From Yamagishiella unicocca (Eukaryota; Chlorophyta; Chlorophyceae; Chlamydomonadales; Volvocaceae): 64,000 bases of DNA. This document shows, piece after piece, positions 47,473 to 56,992 of the stretch (positions are counted from its first letter, which is position 1; each line of letters begins with the position of its first letter). A model generated the notes under the pieces. The model ran no database searches and had not been told where the DNA came from. It was given only the letters and a program-made list of their open reading frames with translations. The stretch covers positions 1,550,001 to 1,614,000 of the forward strand of contig BDSL01000010.1 in NCBI GenBank assembly GCA_003116995.1, in the 5' to 3' direction. The position numbers and the translations under genes are program-made.

Positions 47473-48618
47473 TTGTCGCCACCAGGGGTTTGCGCACTGG
47501 CCAGCAGGCTGAGACGAGCATCCCGCCCCACGCGACCATACGCACATACGTCCTCTTCACACGGCAACACATCGCCACCGTGAACCGGGCCCTTTGCATT
47601 TCCACTCAGCGTCGTTATTAGTTTAGCGGGGTACTGCAAGGGGATCGTAGGTGGAAGTATGTAGTGCATGTAAGTCGCCGCGGTGCAGTGCGACACGGAT
47701 GCCCCTTACGCATTTGGTCGCTTTACGTCAATGATACGCTGTTGCGGTCTCACGTCCTGGCTTGGTCCGTCCGCGCACCCCACAGAGCGAGGACGCTTTC
47801 GGAGGCTCTAGGGCACTTTCGGGACCTGGCACCGGCAGCACTCTCCCCTGTCCGGAGGACGCCTCAACAATCTGTTGCCTTCGTCACCAGTCTAAGTATC
47901 ATCCGAGAGTCGAGGTAAGCGTGGGTCTTGCGGAAATCAGCAGTCGTTCCCAGGGGTCGCCGCTCTGTAAGACGTGACGCAGCTCGCGCGTGTGCCTAGG
48001 CGCTGCTGGCGCGCGTGCCCTTCCGACATCGGATTGCAGCTGCACTATGGATACGACAGGCATTTTTGTTGGAATTCGTTGCATGATTGCCGCGTATTCT
48101 ACCACAGCTTATGTCGACTGTGCGTAAAATGCCTTACCGGCCAGCGTCAGTAGCATTTGCAAAGGCGGCGGATGCCGGTCCCTCCCTTTCACCATGCTCA
48201 GCAGGGGTGGCCTTACAGCATGTCGACACGCGGCAGCGACGCGTCATGGCGCTTGCACGCCGCCGACGAGCACCGGTTTGGTGAAGACGCCGAAGGTGAG
48301 CGTTGCCCTGAGAGCACACGCGCGAGCTATTATGGTCGGTTATGAGCTGTACATACGCATTCATTCGCCCATTCTCGGTTGTGAAAGTGTCTAGACCGGC
48401 ATTCTGCGAGGCAAAGCGGCACAGGCACGGAGGGCATTCTTTAGGGGGCTGGCTGCAACACGTGATGTGAGACCACCTTGTATGTGTGCTGGTGTCCATG
48501 TGGTGTGGTTCCAGCGTGATGCGTGTGGGGGTAATGCCGCAGGTACGACTGTCGTCGGAGCTCGCCAGTCATCAGCGCCGATCCCAACTCCGCGCGCCCT
48601 GCTGCGAATCCCCCGCAG

Positions 48619-49316
48619 GCTCTGGGAACAACGGCGCGGATGGAGGGGACGACTCTGACGACGTGCAGATCACATATGATGATCGATGGGCATATGATGA
48701 TCGACGGCACGCTCTTCGAAAGGACGGACGAGTGCTGGGCTGCTGCACCAGCGGCTGTCTCAGCAGCAGCAGCCTGACCATCAGCACTTCAACGCTGTCT
48801 TCTTACGGGCTCCGTGACAACGAGGTGTACGAGCAGATGGACGACAAGGACATCTACACCGAGCCCACCACCACCACCACCGCTCCTCTGGAGTTATTCT
48901 TGTTGGCGAGCTCACCTGCACAGCCGGAGCCTGCTTCCTCATCTCGCCCTACGACAGCCCCCGCAGCCCCACTCGCCACCACCACCAAGCCCGCCGTCGT
49001 CGCGATTTTCGCCCCAAGCCCAAGGTCCTGCGGACCTCTACAGCTGCAACGACTCCCTGCTGCCGCCCCAGCACTGCGCGCGCTCCGCTGCAGCGGCGGC
49101 AAAAGGACGGCAGCAACAGCAGTGTCTCCTCCGTCTTCCTCAGTGTCAGACGATGTGCCCGATGGTTCTACCTTTTGGTCTGGAACCCACTGTAACCGTT
49201 ACAACAAAAAAAGCAGTGGTGAAGCTGTGGTGCCAAGCTTCATGCGGCCCACGGCCTCATCGGCGGCCAAGCGCGACAAGGCGGCCCGGCCGGCCGCACG
49301 TGCGGTACGACCATGA
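48619..49316 (+). CDS. Acidic/low-complexity protein, probable last exon
   Basis: After a CCCCGCAG acceptor the frame reads SGNNGADGGDDSDDVQITYD, then a Ser-rich stretch, GLRDNEVYEQMDDKDIYTEP, Pro/Ala/Thr-rich sequence and a basic C-terminus ending AARAVRP before TGA. The Asp-rich and Tyr-Asp motifs suggest a disordered regulatory region. No family recognised and 5' exons not found. The dispersed GTAAC-N-GTTAC element (49161-49203) lies inside the frame, so the last third may be element-derived rather than ancestral coding sequence. Confidence 0.42.
49161..49203 (+). repeat. Dispersed GTAAC-N-GTTAC element, copy 3
   Basis: GATGGTTCTACCTTTTGGTC, then TGGAACCCACTGTAACCGTTAC, followed by an A-rich tail (AACAAAAAAAGC). 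Confidence 0.7.
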
Positions 49317-49354
49317 TGCCGCAAGTACGACGGTTGTGGGCGTCATCTGTTGGC

Positions 49355-49513
49355 GCTCATGCCTCACTAATAGTGTACGATACGTGCATTAGCACAGTAA
49401 GCCGCATTAAAAGTGTTTATATTAATATAGTTTGGCTGTGTAGCTCATGCCTCACTTATAGTGTACGAGTAAGCCGCATTAAAAGTGTTTATATTAATAT
49501 AGTTTTACTGTGT
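49355..49513. repeat. AT-rich tandem duplication
   Basis: Two copies of GCTCATGCCTCACTNATAGT...AAGCCGCATTAAAAGTG...TTATATTAATATAGTTT; the first has 17 or so extra bases (TACGTGCATTAGCACA). It lies between the exon ending at 49316 and the LTR insertion. Confidence 0.85.
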
Positions 49514-49638
49514 AGTTTCGGCTGTTAGATATTTATTTCGGCTGTTAGCTGTTAGCGGTTCATTAGGGCCGATTGCATCCAGCTGACCTCCTAGGCCGTT
49601 TCGGCTGTTAGCGGTTCGCGGTTTTCGCGGCACGGCGA

Positions 49639-50054
49639 TGTTGTATTACGGTACCAGTTAGGCCTGTTAGTCTCCCTTACCTACTCACTGCTTACTTCCT
49701 CTTACTTATCCTTACTTCACTTAACCTTACTTACTCTTGCCGACCGGAGTCTTATCTGGCCGTAACTAACTTAACTGCAGCTTACTTGTGGTTCGACGTT
49801 ACTGAACGTCGACCCACGGGGCTTCGCACCTTTGCGTCGCCGTGACACTGGTCACTGGTAGAAGTCTCCTTGACTTCCGTCTTACTTGTCTATCGGTTGA
49901 TACTTGGCGGTCTTCGCCTAACGCTGACTGTAGCGGGTTCGCCGGTCGTGCTGTACGACCGCCCGCCAGCGGAGCCCTTCGCTCTGGCTTATCTTTGGCA
50001 CTTCGCCCAACCGGTAGTTATCTCTACCACCTCTAAAGGACTGGTGGTACAACA
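49639..50054 (+). repeat. 5' LTR
   Basis: 416 bp, TGTTGTATTACGG... to ...GGTGGTACAACA, with 7-bp terminal inverted repeats TGTTGTA/TACAACA. It should contain the element's promoter and polyadenylation signals; I could not place a TATA box confidently. Confidence 0.97.
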
Positions 50055-50055
50055 G

Positions 50056-50069
50056 TGGTATCGAGACGG
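50056..50069 (+). promoter_or_regulatory. Primer-binding site (tRNA-primed)
   Basis: TGGTATCGAGACGG starts one base after the LTR. TGG pairs with a tRNA 3' CCA, and TGGTATC resembles the initiator-Met-type PBS of many plant elements. The tRNA itself is not in the window. Confidence 0.75.
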
Positions 50070-50122
50070 CCTTCCTGGCGTCTCGCAAACTCTCGCTTCA
50101 CGCTTCCGCCCTTACGCTTCTA

Positions 50123-51520
50123 ATGTCCGACCTGATGGACCTCCACATCCACCTAGTCAACCCGGATATGACTATGGAAGAGTCGATCTTCCTAGCCGGT
50201 GGTGAGGCGTCTCGTACTCGCGACGCCGCTGCCCAGACGGACGACATGCCGCCTGTGCCGCCTTCTGTAACCCACACGCCGCCCACTTTGGCTGCGGCGT
50301 CCATCGGTCATCAGGCCACTTCGGCTGGCGGCCCTTCTTCGGGTGACCTTCCGCGGGTTAGTATTCCACCGCCGGTACTTAACCTAGATGAGCGGCTAGA
50401 TTCTAAGAAGACGTCTGCCCGCGTTCGGCCGCCTTCTGTAACCCACACGCCGCCCACTTTGGCTGCGGCGTCCATCGGTCATCAGGCCACTTCGGCTGGC
50501 GGCCCTTCTTCGGGTGACCTTCCGCGGGTTAGTATTCCACCGCCGGTACTTAACCTAGATGAGCGGCTAGATTCTAAGAAGACGTCTGCCCGCGTTCGGT
50601 CCTTCCTTCGCGATGTTCGACTGTTCTTTTCGGTCGTGTCCTGGGGCCGCCATGAGTCTTCCTGCCTTCTGTATATGTCGCAAGCGTTGCGTGGTATCGC
50701 GAAGCTGTGGTACGACGAGTGGTCTCTTTCCCAACCCGCGTCCCGCTTGACCGTACAGTCCGTTATCGATGCGCTTACCATTCGCTTCGCGCCCCAAATC
50801 CAGACCTTAGAGACTGAAGCACGTTATCGCCTTCGTGACCTTTCCTTTCGCATGACTTCCGGCGAGACCGTTGCTGCCTATCAGAGCCGACTCGAGGCGA
50901 TCCTCTCCGAAATCCCTTCGGTGACGGAGGAGGAACGCCGGTTTTGGTTCCTGGAAGGCCTTTCCGCTAGCTTGGCACCTGCCTGCGCGTCTGACTTTCA
51001 CGGCCGTCCCTTTTCCTCGTATTCCGACTTGGTTCAGCATGCCGTCGGCGAGGAAGCCAAGGCCTTCGTCCGCCGGCGCACCCAATCCTCTTTGCGCTCT
51101 CACGCTGCCATCTTACAGGCCGTTCCCGACTTTGAGGACGACGCCGACGACGTGCCGCCTGCCAAGAAGCCGCGTGGCGCGCCTCGCGCTGCTGCTGCTG
51201 CCGTTGCTCCGCGTGGGGGTCGCGGGGGCCGCGGGGGTCGGGGGGGCCGCAGCGGCCGCTCCGGCCGTGGCCGTCACGGGGGCTGTGGGCAGCCGGATGC
51301 GGGGGCGATGGAGGTGGACCCCTTGGCCGTGCTAACGCAGTTTTTTGATCAGCATGGTCGCGCGCTGCCCCTGGGCACGGTTCGCGCGATGATTGCTGAC
51401 CACCAGTGTTTCTCCTGCGGGTCTAAGGAGCACGCCTACGCGCAGTGTGACAAACTTAGCCCGGCTGCGATTGCGGGGCAGGCTGCGTACAACGCGCGCA
51501 AGGCCGCCAAGCGGAAATAG
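50123..51520 (+). CDS. gag: Gag polyprotein
   Basis: 465 residues. An N-terminal region of about 45 residues is followed by a 57-residue block (residues 46-102) repeated exactly as residues 103-159. Then comes a capsid-like retrotransposon Gag domain (LFFSVVSWGRHESSCLLYMS to LVQHAVGEEAKAF, roughly residues 170-320), an acidic patch, an RGG-rich RNA-binding tract, and one CCHC zinc knuckle CFSCGSKEHAYAQC (C429, C432, H437, C442). Gag packages the element RNA in cytoplasmic particles. It ends at UAG 51518-51520 with GCGGAAA before it; Pol continues in the same frame. The start is the first ATG after the leader. Confidence 0.93.
   Translation: MSDLMDLHIHLVNPDMTMEESIFLAGGEASRTRDAAAQTDDMPPVPPSVTHTPPTLAAASIGHQATSAGGPSSGDLPRVSIPPPVLNLDERLDSKKTSARVRPPSVTHTPPTLAAASIGHQATSAGGPSSGDLPRVSIPPPVLNLDERLDSKKTSARVRSFLRDVRLFFSVVSWGRHESSCLLYMSQALRGIAKLWYDEWSLSQPASRLTVQSVIDALTIRFAPQIQTLETEARYRLRDLSFRMTSGETVAAYQSRLEAILSEIPSVTEEERRFWFLEGLSASLAPACASDFHGRPFSSYSDLVQHAVGEEAKAFVRRRTQSSLRSHAAILQAVPDFEDDADDVPPAKKPRGAPRAAAAAVAPRGGRGGRGGRGGRSGRSGRGRHGGCGQPDAGAMEVDPLAVLTQFFDQHGRALPLGTVRAMIADHQCFSCGSKEHAYAQCDKLSPAAIAGQAAYNARKAAKRK
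50258..50599 (+). repeat. 171-bp perfect tandem duplication inside gag
   Basis: 50258-50428 and 50429-50599 look identical, each starting CCGCCTTCTGTAACCCACAC and ending GCCCGCGTTCGG. The unit is 57 codons, so the frame is kept. Confidence 0.93.
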
Positions 51521-51571
51521 GGGGTTGCTCAGGTGCTGTCGGGGGGTTCCTCGCCTGAGTTGTTGCCTCCA
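51518..51571 (+). promoter_or_regulatory. UAG readthrough site with possible pseudoknot
   Basis: UAG (51518-51520) is followed by GGGGTT, then a stem: 51527-51535 (GCTCAGGTG) can pair with 51552-51560 (CGCCTGAGT), nine pairs including two G-U. The 16-nt loop holds a G-run (51540-51546) that could pair with CCTCC at 51567-51571, forming an H-type pseudoknot. The placement resembles the readthrough element of murine leukaemia-type gag-pol. This is inference from pairing by eye. Confidence 0.5.
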
Positions 51572-54500
51572 CCGCCTGACTTGATTGTTCGCCGCCCTGT
51601 TCGGGCTCTGCTGCCTTCTGCATTAACTGAGTTGGAGACTTCCGTGGGTCGCCCGTTCACGTTTGATGCCGTCGCTGTTTGCGCTGGTTTCGACTCTTCT
51701 TGTAACCTATTCGCGCCCCGCGGTCGTTCCTTCTCCTCCGTTGATGTTGGCGGTCACACAATCCTGGCGGTTCCCTCCACCGTTTCGCACTTGCGTTCAT
51801 TGCTTTCTCACTACCGTGCATGCAAGCGTCGCCGACCTGACTCCGCCTTGGCCCTCTTGGTTCCGGCTCACGTCGCCGCGCGCAGCGCCGCGCTCCTCTC
51901 AGGTATGCGTTGTCTTCGTCGCTTTGCTGCCGGTACGTCTCTGTTTGCTGGCTTGTCTGTTGATGGTCGTACCGTTACCCTGCCTGGCCTGCCTTATGCC
52001 GCCGAGCTTTGGTACGACGCCGCACTGCCCTGTTCCGCTCCGCCTTCTGAGCCCTTTGTCTCTTCTTTGGCAGTTGCTTCTTCCCTTTCGACAGGTGGTT
52101 CGTTGCCTGTGATCCCTGTCACTGCTGTCAACCTCGCCCTTACTGCCTTGCTCGACTCGGGTGCCAGCCACGACTTCATCGGTGCTCCCGTCGTCCACCG
52201 CCTTGGTTTGCCTATTCGGCCGTGCTCCTGGTCGCACGTTCACCTCGCTGACGGTGGTAAGCAGGCTATCTTGGGCCAGGTTACGCTTCGCCTTTCTGTG
52301 GGCTCCCTTCGCCTTACTGTTAACCCGTACGTGCTTGCCGAGCTGACTGATGCCGCTTCGTACATCTTGGGTTCTGCTACTTTGCAAAAGCACTTTGCTG
52401 TTATGGACTATGCTGCACGTTCGTTGTTGCTGCGCTCTGCCCGTGGGTCGCCGTGTCGCGTGTCTTGGCTCGCGTCGCCGGCTCAGGGGGGGCCACCCGC
52501 TGCGGATGCTGCGCCGTGCGTGAATTTCGCCGCTGCTGCTTTGCTCGCTGCCTCTGCTTCCGTCGCTTCGGGCTCTTCTGCGCGCCCCACTGTCACGAGC
52601 TGCGGTCGTAAGGAGGCTATGCGATGGCTCCGTAAGGGTGCCCATGCGTTGCTTGTCCGCCCTACTGTTCACCTTAACGCTGCTGCTGTGCCAGCTGAGA
52701 CGCAGGATCCAGCTGTCGCGTCGCTTCTTAGCGAATACGCAGACGTTTTCCGCGAGATCCCCGGGCTTCCTCCGGTTCGACCCGTGGACCATACCATCCC
52801 TTTGACTCCAGGCGCTCAGCCCGTTTCGCGTCCAATGTATCGCTTGAGTCCCTTGGAGCTCGACGAGGTTAAACGGCAAGTAACTGACTTGCTTGCTAAA
52901 GGTATGATTCGTCCCAGCACGTCCCCTTACTCTGCCCCGATCCTGTTCGTGGGTAAGAAGGACGGGAGTCTGCGCATGTGCATTGACTACCGTGGCCTGA
53001 ACGCGGTGACTGTGAAGAATCGCTACCCTTTGCCTCGCGTCGACGACTTGCTTGACAAACTGCGTGGGTCTGCTTACTTTAGCTCCATTGATCTGCAGCA
53101 GGGCTACAACCAGATTCGCATTGCTGACTCCGATATCCCTGCCACGGCCTTTCGCACGCCCTTTGGTCACTTTGAGTACACCGTGTTGAGTTTTGGCTTG
53201 GTTAACGCCCCTGCCACCTTCCAAGCTTGCATGGACCGTATGCTCAGGCCGTACATCGATAAGTTTGTCGTGTGCTACCTGGACGATATCCTGATTTACT
53301 CCAAAACCAAGGAAGAGCACTTGCATCACCTTCGTATGGTCCTGGACGTTCTTCGCAAACACCAGCTTTACGCCAAACTTTCCAAGTGCCACTGGGTGCA
53401 GGAGCAGGTCGAATACCTTGGCCACGTGGTGTCGGCTGATGGTATTCGCATGGATCCTCGTAAGGTTGCTGCCGTGCGTGACTGGCCTGTCCCTTCCGGT
53501 GTCCAGGAGCTTCGCAAGTTTTTGGGTCTTACCAACTACTTCCGTAAGTTTGTCGCGCGCTACTCGATCGTTGCTGCGCCCCTTACTTCCCTGACGCGCC
53601 AGAATGCTTTTCTGTCCGCTGCCGCCTGGACTCCTGCTTGTCAACTTGCTTTCGATGAACTTAAGCGTGCTGTCGCTGAGGACATTGTTTTGAGCTTTCC
53701 CGACTACTCCGCGCCTTTTCGTGTCGAGTTGCTTACCGACGCCTCCTTGCACGGTTCGGGTGCTGTCTTGCTGCAAAACGGTCGTCCTGTTGCCTTTGCC
53801 AGTAAAAAGTTTTCCTCCGCAGAGCGTAACTACACAACGGGTGAACAAGAGCTCCTTGCGGTTGTCCACGCCCTTCGCGAGTGGCGCTGCTATCTTGAGG
53901 GCCGTTCCTTTGTGGTCAAGACCGATCACAAGCCGCTTACTTACTTGCAGGGTGTGCCTACTTTGAACCGCCGGCAGGCTCGCTGGATGGAGTTCATGGC
54001 CCGGTTCAACTTCACTTGGGAGTATCTTGCCGGTACCCTTAACATTGCTGACGCCCTTAGTCGCCACCCGTCTCTCTTTTCGGCTGTACTGTCCGTCGTT
54101 ACACGTCGCCAGTCCGCCGCTTCGGAACTTACTGTCTCAGGGTTTACTTCGCGCCTTATCGCGGCTTACGCAACGGACCCGTGGTTCACTGACTCTGATA
54201 ACACCTCGTCCCTTACCTGCGAGCGTGGCCTTTGGCTTCGCACCACCGGTGATCAGCGCCTGGTGGTTGTGCCCAACGATGATCAACTTCGCCACGACAT
54301 CCTGACTCGCTGCCATTCGGACCCTCTTTCCGGTCATCCTGGTGTTTCCCGCTTGGTCGACCTCGTCCGCCGCACCTTTTGGTGGTCCAGCCTGGTTCGC
54401 GACGCCGCGCGCTTCGTGGAACGCTGTGACACCTGCCAACGCAACAAGCCTTTGTCCGGTAAACCTCATGGGCTTCTCCAGCCTCTGCCTGTTCCGGACG

Positions 54501-55483
54501 CTCCCTGGGATAGCGTGTCTCTTGACTACGTCGTTGCCTTGCCCAAAACTGAGGGGGGATACGACGCCGTGCTTGTTTTGGTCGATCGCTTGACAAAAAT
54601 GGTGCATCTTGTGCCTACGACCACCACTGTCACTGCTGAACAAACCGCCCGTGCGTATTTTGACAACGTTGTCCGCCTTCACGGAGTGCCTAAGTCGGTC
54701 GTTTCCGATCGTGGGCCGCAGTTCGGTAGTAAGTTTTGGGCCGCTTTGGGTGACTTGGTCGGTACTCGTGTGAATCTGTCCACGGCATACCACCCCCAGA
54801 CTGATGGGCAAACTGAACGCATGAATCGCACTCTAGGTGACGTACTTCGCAACTTTGCCGGCTTGCACCCTGACATTCCGGTGCCCGCAGCGAAGGCTTT
54901 CGTCGAGTCTTTTGTCACCCGCCTGTCTGAGGCCAAACGATGCTTGGAGGCTGCGCAACAGCGTACTACGGCGTACTACAACCTTGGCAAGAAGGACATC
55001 ACCTTTGCTGCGGGTGATCAGGTCCTACTGAGCACGAAGAACTTGCGCTCCTTGTCGGGTACGCGTAAACTTCAGCCACGCTGGATTGGCCCTTTCGCTG
55101 TTAAACGCATGGTTGGGAATGCGGCTGTTGAACTCATTCTGCCTGCGGACTTGCGCATTCATCCCACTTTCCATGTTTCCTTGGTGCGACCGTACCGGGC
55201 GCCAATGGACACTGGACCATCTGACACTGAACACCCCTCGGCAGTTGAGCCGCCTCCCATAACCTGGGCCGCCGCCGAACCTCTGTTTGCCGTTGAGCGT
55301 GTATTGGACCACCGCATACGCCGCCCAGGAAAAGGTCGCCGTCGCCGGTCTGTCCATGAGTACTTGGTCAAGTGGAAGAACTACTCGTCTGAACATAACA
55401 GCTGGGAACCTGCGCGCAACTTTACCCCTGACATGAAACCTGTGCTTGACGCGTTTCGCAGCCGGGAGCGTGACGTTTCCTAG
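51521..55483 (+). CDS. pol: Pol polyprotein: PR-RT-RH-IN-chromodomain
   Basis: 1320 codons in Gag's frame, counted from the codon after UAG; no ATG lies near its beginning. Aspartic protease ALLDSGASHDFIG (D212). Reverse transcriptase from about residue 430, with KKDGSLRMCIDYRGLN and catalytic YLDD (586-589). RNase H with LLTDASLHGSGAVL (D740), GEQELLAV and KTDHKPL (D802). Integrase with zinc-binding His/Cys (CDTCQ, C969) and the D,D35E triad D1002 (SLDYVV), D1063 (SDRGPQFG), E1099 (QTERMNR). C-terminal GPF-type module (RWIGPFAV) and a chromodomain (about 1252-1315, YLVKWKNYSSEHNSWEP). All catalytic residues are intact. Unusual: the roughly 40-residue segment normally following the catalytic-Glu helix (EFAxN...FxLNYG) is missing; FAG runs directly into LHPDIPVPAAKAF near 54860, suggesting an in-frame deletion. 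Confidence 0.95.
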   Translation, partial: GVAQVLSGGSSPELLPPPPDLIVRRPVRALLPSALTELETSVGRPFTFDAVAVCAGFDSSCNLFAPRGRSFSSVDVGGHTILAVPSTVSHLRSLLSHYRACKRRRPDSALALLVPAHVAARSAALLSGMRCLRRFAAGTSLFAGLSVDGRTVTLPGLPYAAELWYDAALPCSAPPSEPFVSSLAVASSLSTGGSLPVIPVTAVNLALTALLDSGASHDFIGAPVVHRLGLPIRPCSWSHVHLADGGKQAILGQVTLRLSVGSLRLTVNPYVLAELTDAASYILGSATLQKHFAVMDYAARSLLLRSARGSPCRVSWLASPAQGGPPAADAAPCVNFAAAALLAASASVASGSSARPTVTSCGRKEAMRWLRKGAHALLVRPTVHLNAAAVPAETQDPAVASLLSEYADVFREIPGLPPVRPVDHTIPLTPGAQPVSRPMYRLSPLELDEVKRQVTDLLAKGMIRPSTSPYSAPILFVGKKDGSLRMCIDYRGLNAVTVKNRYPLPRVDDLLDKLRGSAYFSSIDLQQGYNQIRIADSDIPATAFRTPFGHFEYTVLSFGLVNAPATFQACMDRMLRPYIDKFVVCYLDDILIYSKTKEEHLHHLRMVLDVLRKHQLYAKLSKCHWVQEQVEYLGHVVSADGIRMDPRKVAAVRDWPVPSGVQELRKFLGLTNYFRKFVARYSIVAAPLTSLTRQNAFLSAAAWTPACQLAFDELKRAVAEDIVLSFPDYSAPFRVELLTDASLHGSGAVLLQNGRPVAFASKKFSSAERNYTTGEQELLAVVHALREWRCYLEGRSFVVKTDHKPLTYLQGVPTLNRRQARWMEFMARFNFTWEYLAGTLNIADALSRHPSLFSAVLSVVTRRQSAASELTVSGFTSRLIAAYATDPWFTDSDNTSSLTCERGLWLRTTGDQRLVVVPNDDQLRHDILTRCHSDPLSGHPGVSRLVDLVRRTFWWSSLVRDAARFVERCDTCQRNKPLSGKPHGLLQPLPVPDAPWDSVSLDYVVALPKTEGGYDAVLVLVDRLTKMVHLVPTTTTVTAEQTARAYFDNVVRLHGVPKSVVSDRGPQFGSKFWAALGDLVGTRVNLSTAYHPQTDGQTERMNRTLGDVLRNFAGLHPDIPVPAAKAFVESFVTRLSEAKRCLEAAQQRTTAYYNLGKKDITFAAGDQVLLSTKNLRSLSGTRKLQPRWIGPFAVKRMVGNAAVELILPADLRIHPTFHVSLVRPYRAPMDTGPSDTEHPSAVEPPPITWAAAEPLFAVERVLDHRIRRPGKGRRRRSVHEYLVKWKNYSSEHNSWEPARNFTPDMKPVLDAFRSRERDVS

Positions 55484-55517
55484 TCAATCCTGTGGCGACG
55501 CGGGGACGCTTCGTCCT

Positions 55518-55531
55518 GGAGGGGGGATAGT
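55518..55531 (+). promoter_or_regulatory. Polypurine tract
   Basis: TGGAGGGGGGATAG directly precedes the 3' LTR and would prime plus-strand synthesis. Confidence 0.8.
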
Positions 55532-55947
55532 TGTTGTATTACGGTACCAGTTAGGCCTGTTAGTCTCCCTTACCTACTCACTGCTTACTTCCTCTTACTT
55601 ATCCTTACTTCACTTAACCTTACTTACTCTTGCCGACCGGAGTCTTATCTGGCCGTAACTAACTTAACTGCAGCTTACTTGTGGTTCGACGTTACTGAAC
55701 GTCGACCCACGGGGCTTCGCACCTTTGCGTCGCCGTGACACTGGTCACTGGTAGAAGTCTCCTTGACTTCCGTCTTACTTGTCTATCGGTTGATACTTGG
55801 CGGTCTTCGCCTAACGCTGACTGTAGCGGGTTCGCCGGTCGTGCTGTACGACCGCCCGCCAGCGGAGCCCTTCGCTCTGGCTTATCTTTGGCACTTCGCC
55901 CAACCGGTAGTTATCTCTACCACCTCTAAAGGACTGGTGGTACAACA
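55532..55947 (+). repeat. 3' LTR
   Basis: 416 bp, appears identical to the 5' LTR on reading both, followed by the target duplication GGCGA. Confidence 0.97.
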
Positions 55948-56883
55948 GGCGAGGCAGCGAAGACCTGTGGACTAGCATCTTGGCTTTTGTTAAGCTCGGC
56001 CCTCGTTTCGTAGGTGGATGCAGGTTGGCGGCTGGGACACGTACGAACTCGGATCGATGCTGTCCCACGTGCCGGTTGCGGCCTCGCACACCGATGGATC
56101 TGTTGAGTGTACATACTTGCGTGGATACGTTGGTCAGGCGAATAGGTGCATACATAGGGTGAGCAAGTGGCGCATGCGGTTCGTGCTAGCTCGTAGGTAG
56201 AGACGCAGGGTTTTACAAAGCTCTTTGAATTCGTTATTACCGTTAGCCTTCAGCTCGTTAGGTTTCGTGTTAAATGTCATAGAACTGAATGTCATAGAAC
56301 TGCTCATCAGGTATACGTAGGACTGCCACACTAAGGGACTGAGCCGTATCATGCGAATTCGTGTGTACTAATACTGGTGTGTGATGGGGCGCACAACTGT
56401 GTGCGCCATAACTTTGCTTGGCTGGCAGTGTCCGTCACTGTCTGTCGTATTGGCAACGATTAAATATCTCGGTAAAGCTTCGTTTCCGGTGGTTCCGTCC
56501 GTGTTCGTATGTCGAGATTCCATTACGCTGCAGTGATGCAGTTCCTTAAACTGTGCGCTCGGTTAGGGGCTGCACGCGTAACCGACATTAGACCCAACTA
56601 CACAGCAGCAGCTTTTATTTTGGTGGGACCTGTCTCCCCTACCGGAACAGTCGATGTTACTGTGTAGTTACGGCATTCTGATGGCGGTACTGCGTGTAGG
56701 TCTGCTCCAGGGAGCGCGGCAACCTGAGTTAGTCGGGGGTGGGCCGGGTGGTCGCCTTGCTATTTTCGTCCGCCAGGTATGCTCCGGATGTAGTCGTATG
56801 ATACATCAAACCTTCCGTGCGGTTGCGAAGGTTCGCGGCTGAGGAGCCCTTTTGCCCTGTTGGACCCTGACACATGTAACAAT

Positions 56884-56992
56884 CAACGAGAAACGACGAA
56901 ATGTGTCACTTCGTCGCACCCGTCCTCGGGCACGTGTCGTACATCGTGAGGAAACCACCGACCTTGGACAGCACTGCCAGAATGGGAAATGT
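56884..56992. repeat. Dispersed repeat copy B
   Basis: Collinear with 26455-26582: AACGACGAAATGTGTCA, GTCCTCGG, ACGTGTCGTACATCG, then GACCTTGG...AGCACTG...CAG. On the minus strand both copies encode DVRHV...THFVV, so they may derive from one decayed coding element. Confidence 0.65.

Larger units (their letters stand above)
49639..55947 (+). mobile_element. Complete Ty3/gypsy chromovirus LTR retrotransposon
   Basis: A 6309-bp element with 416-bp LTRs at both ends, each starting TGTTGTA and ending TACAACA, bordered by a perfect 5-bp target duplication GGCGA (49634-49638 and 55948-55952). It has a PBS right after the 5' LTR, Gag (50123-51520), Pol in the same frame after a UAG (51521-55483), and a PPT before the 3' LTR. 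The order protease-RT-RNase H-integrase-chromodomain defines a Ty3/gypsy chromovirus. The LTRs appear identical by eye, indicating very recent insertion. Chromodomains of this class bind modified histone tails and steer integration into heterochromatin; the neighbouring satellite is consistent with that. Confidence 0.97.

Noticed and set aside
51899..54067. 722-residue minus-strand ORF opposite pol
   Set aside because: Antisense shadow of pol created by codon bias; the + strand carries all RT, RNase H and protease motifs.
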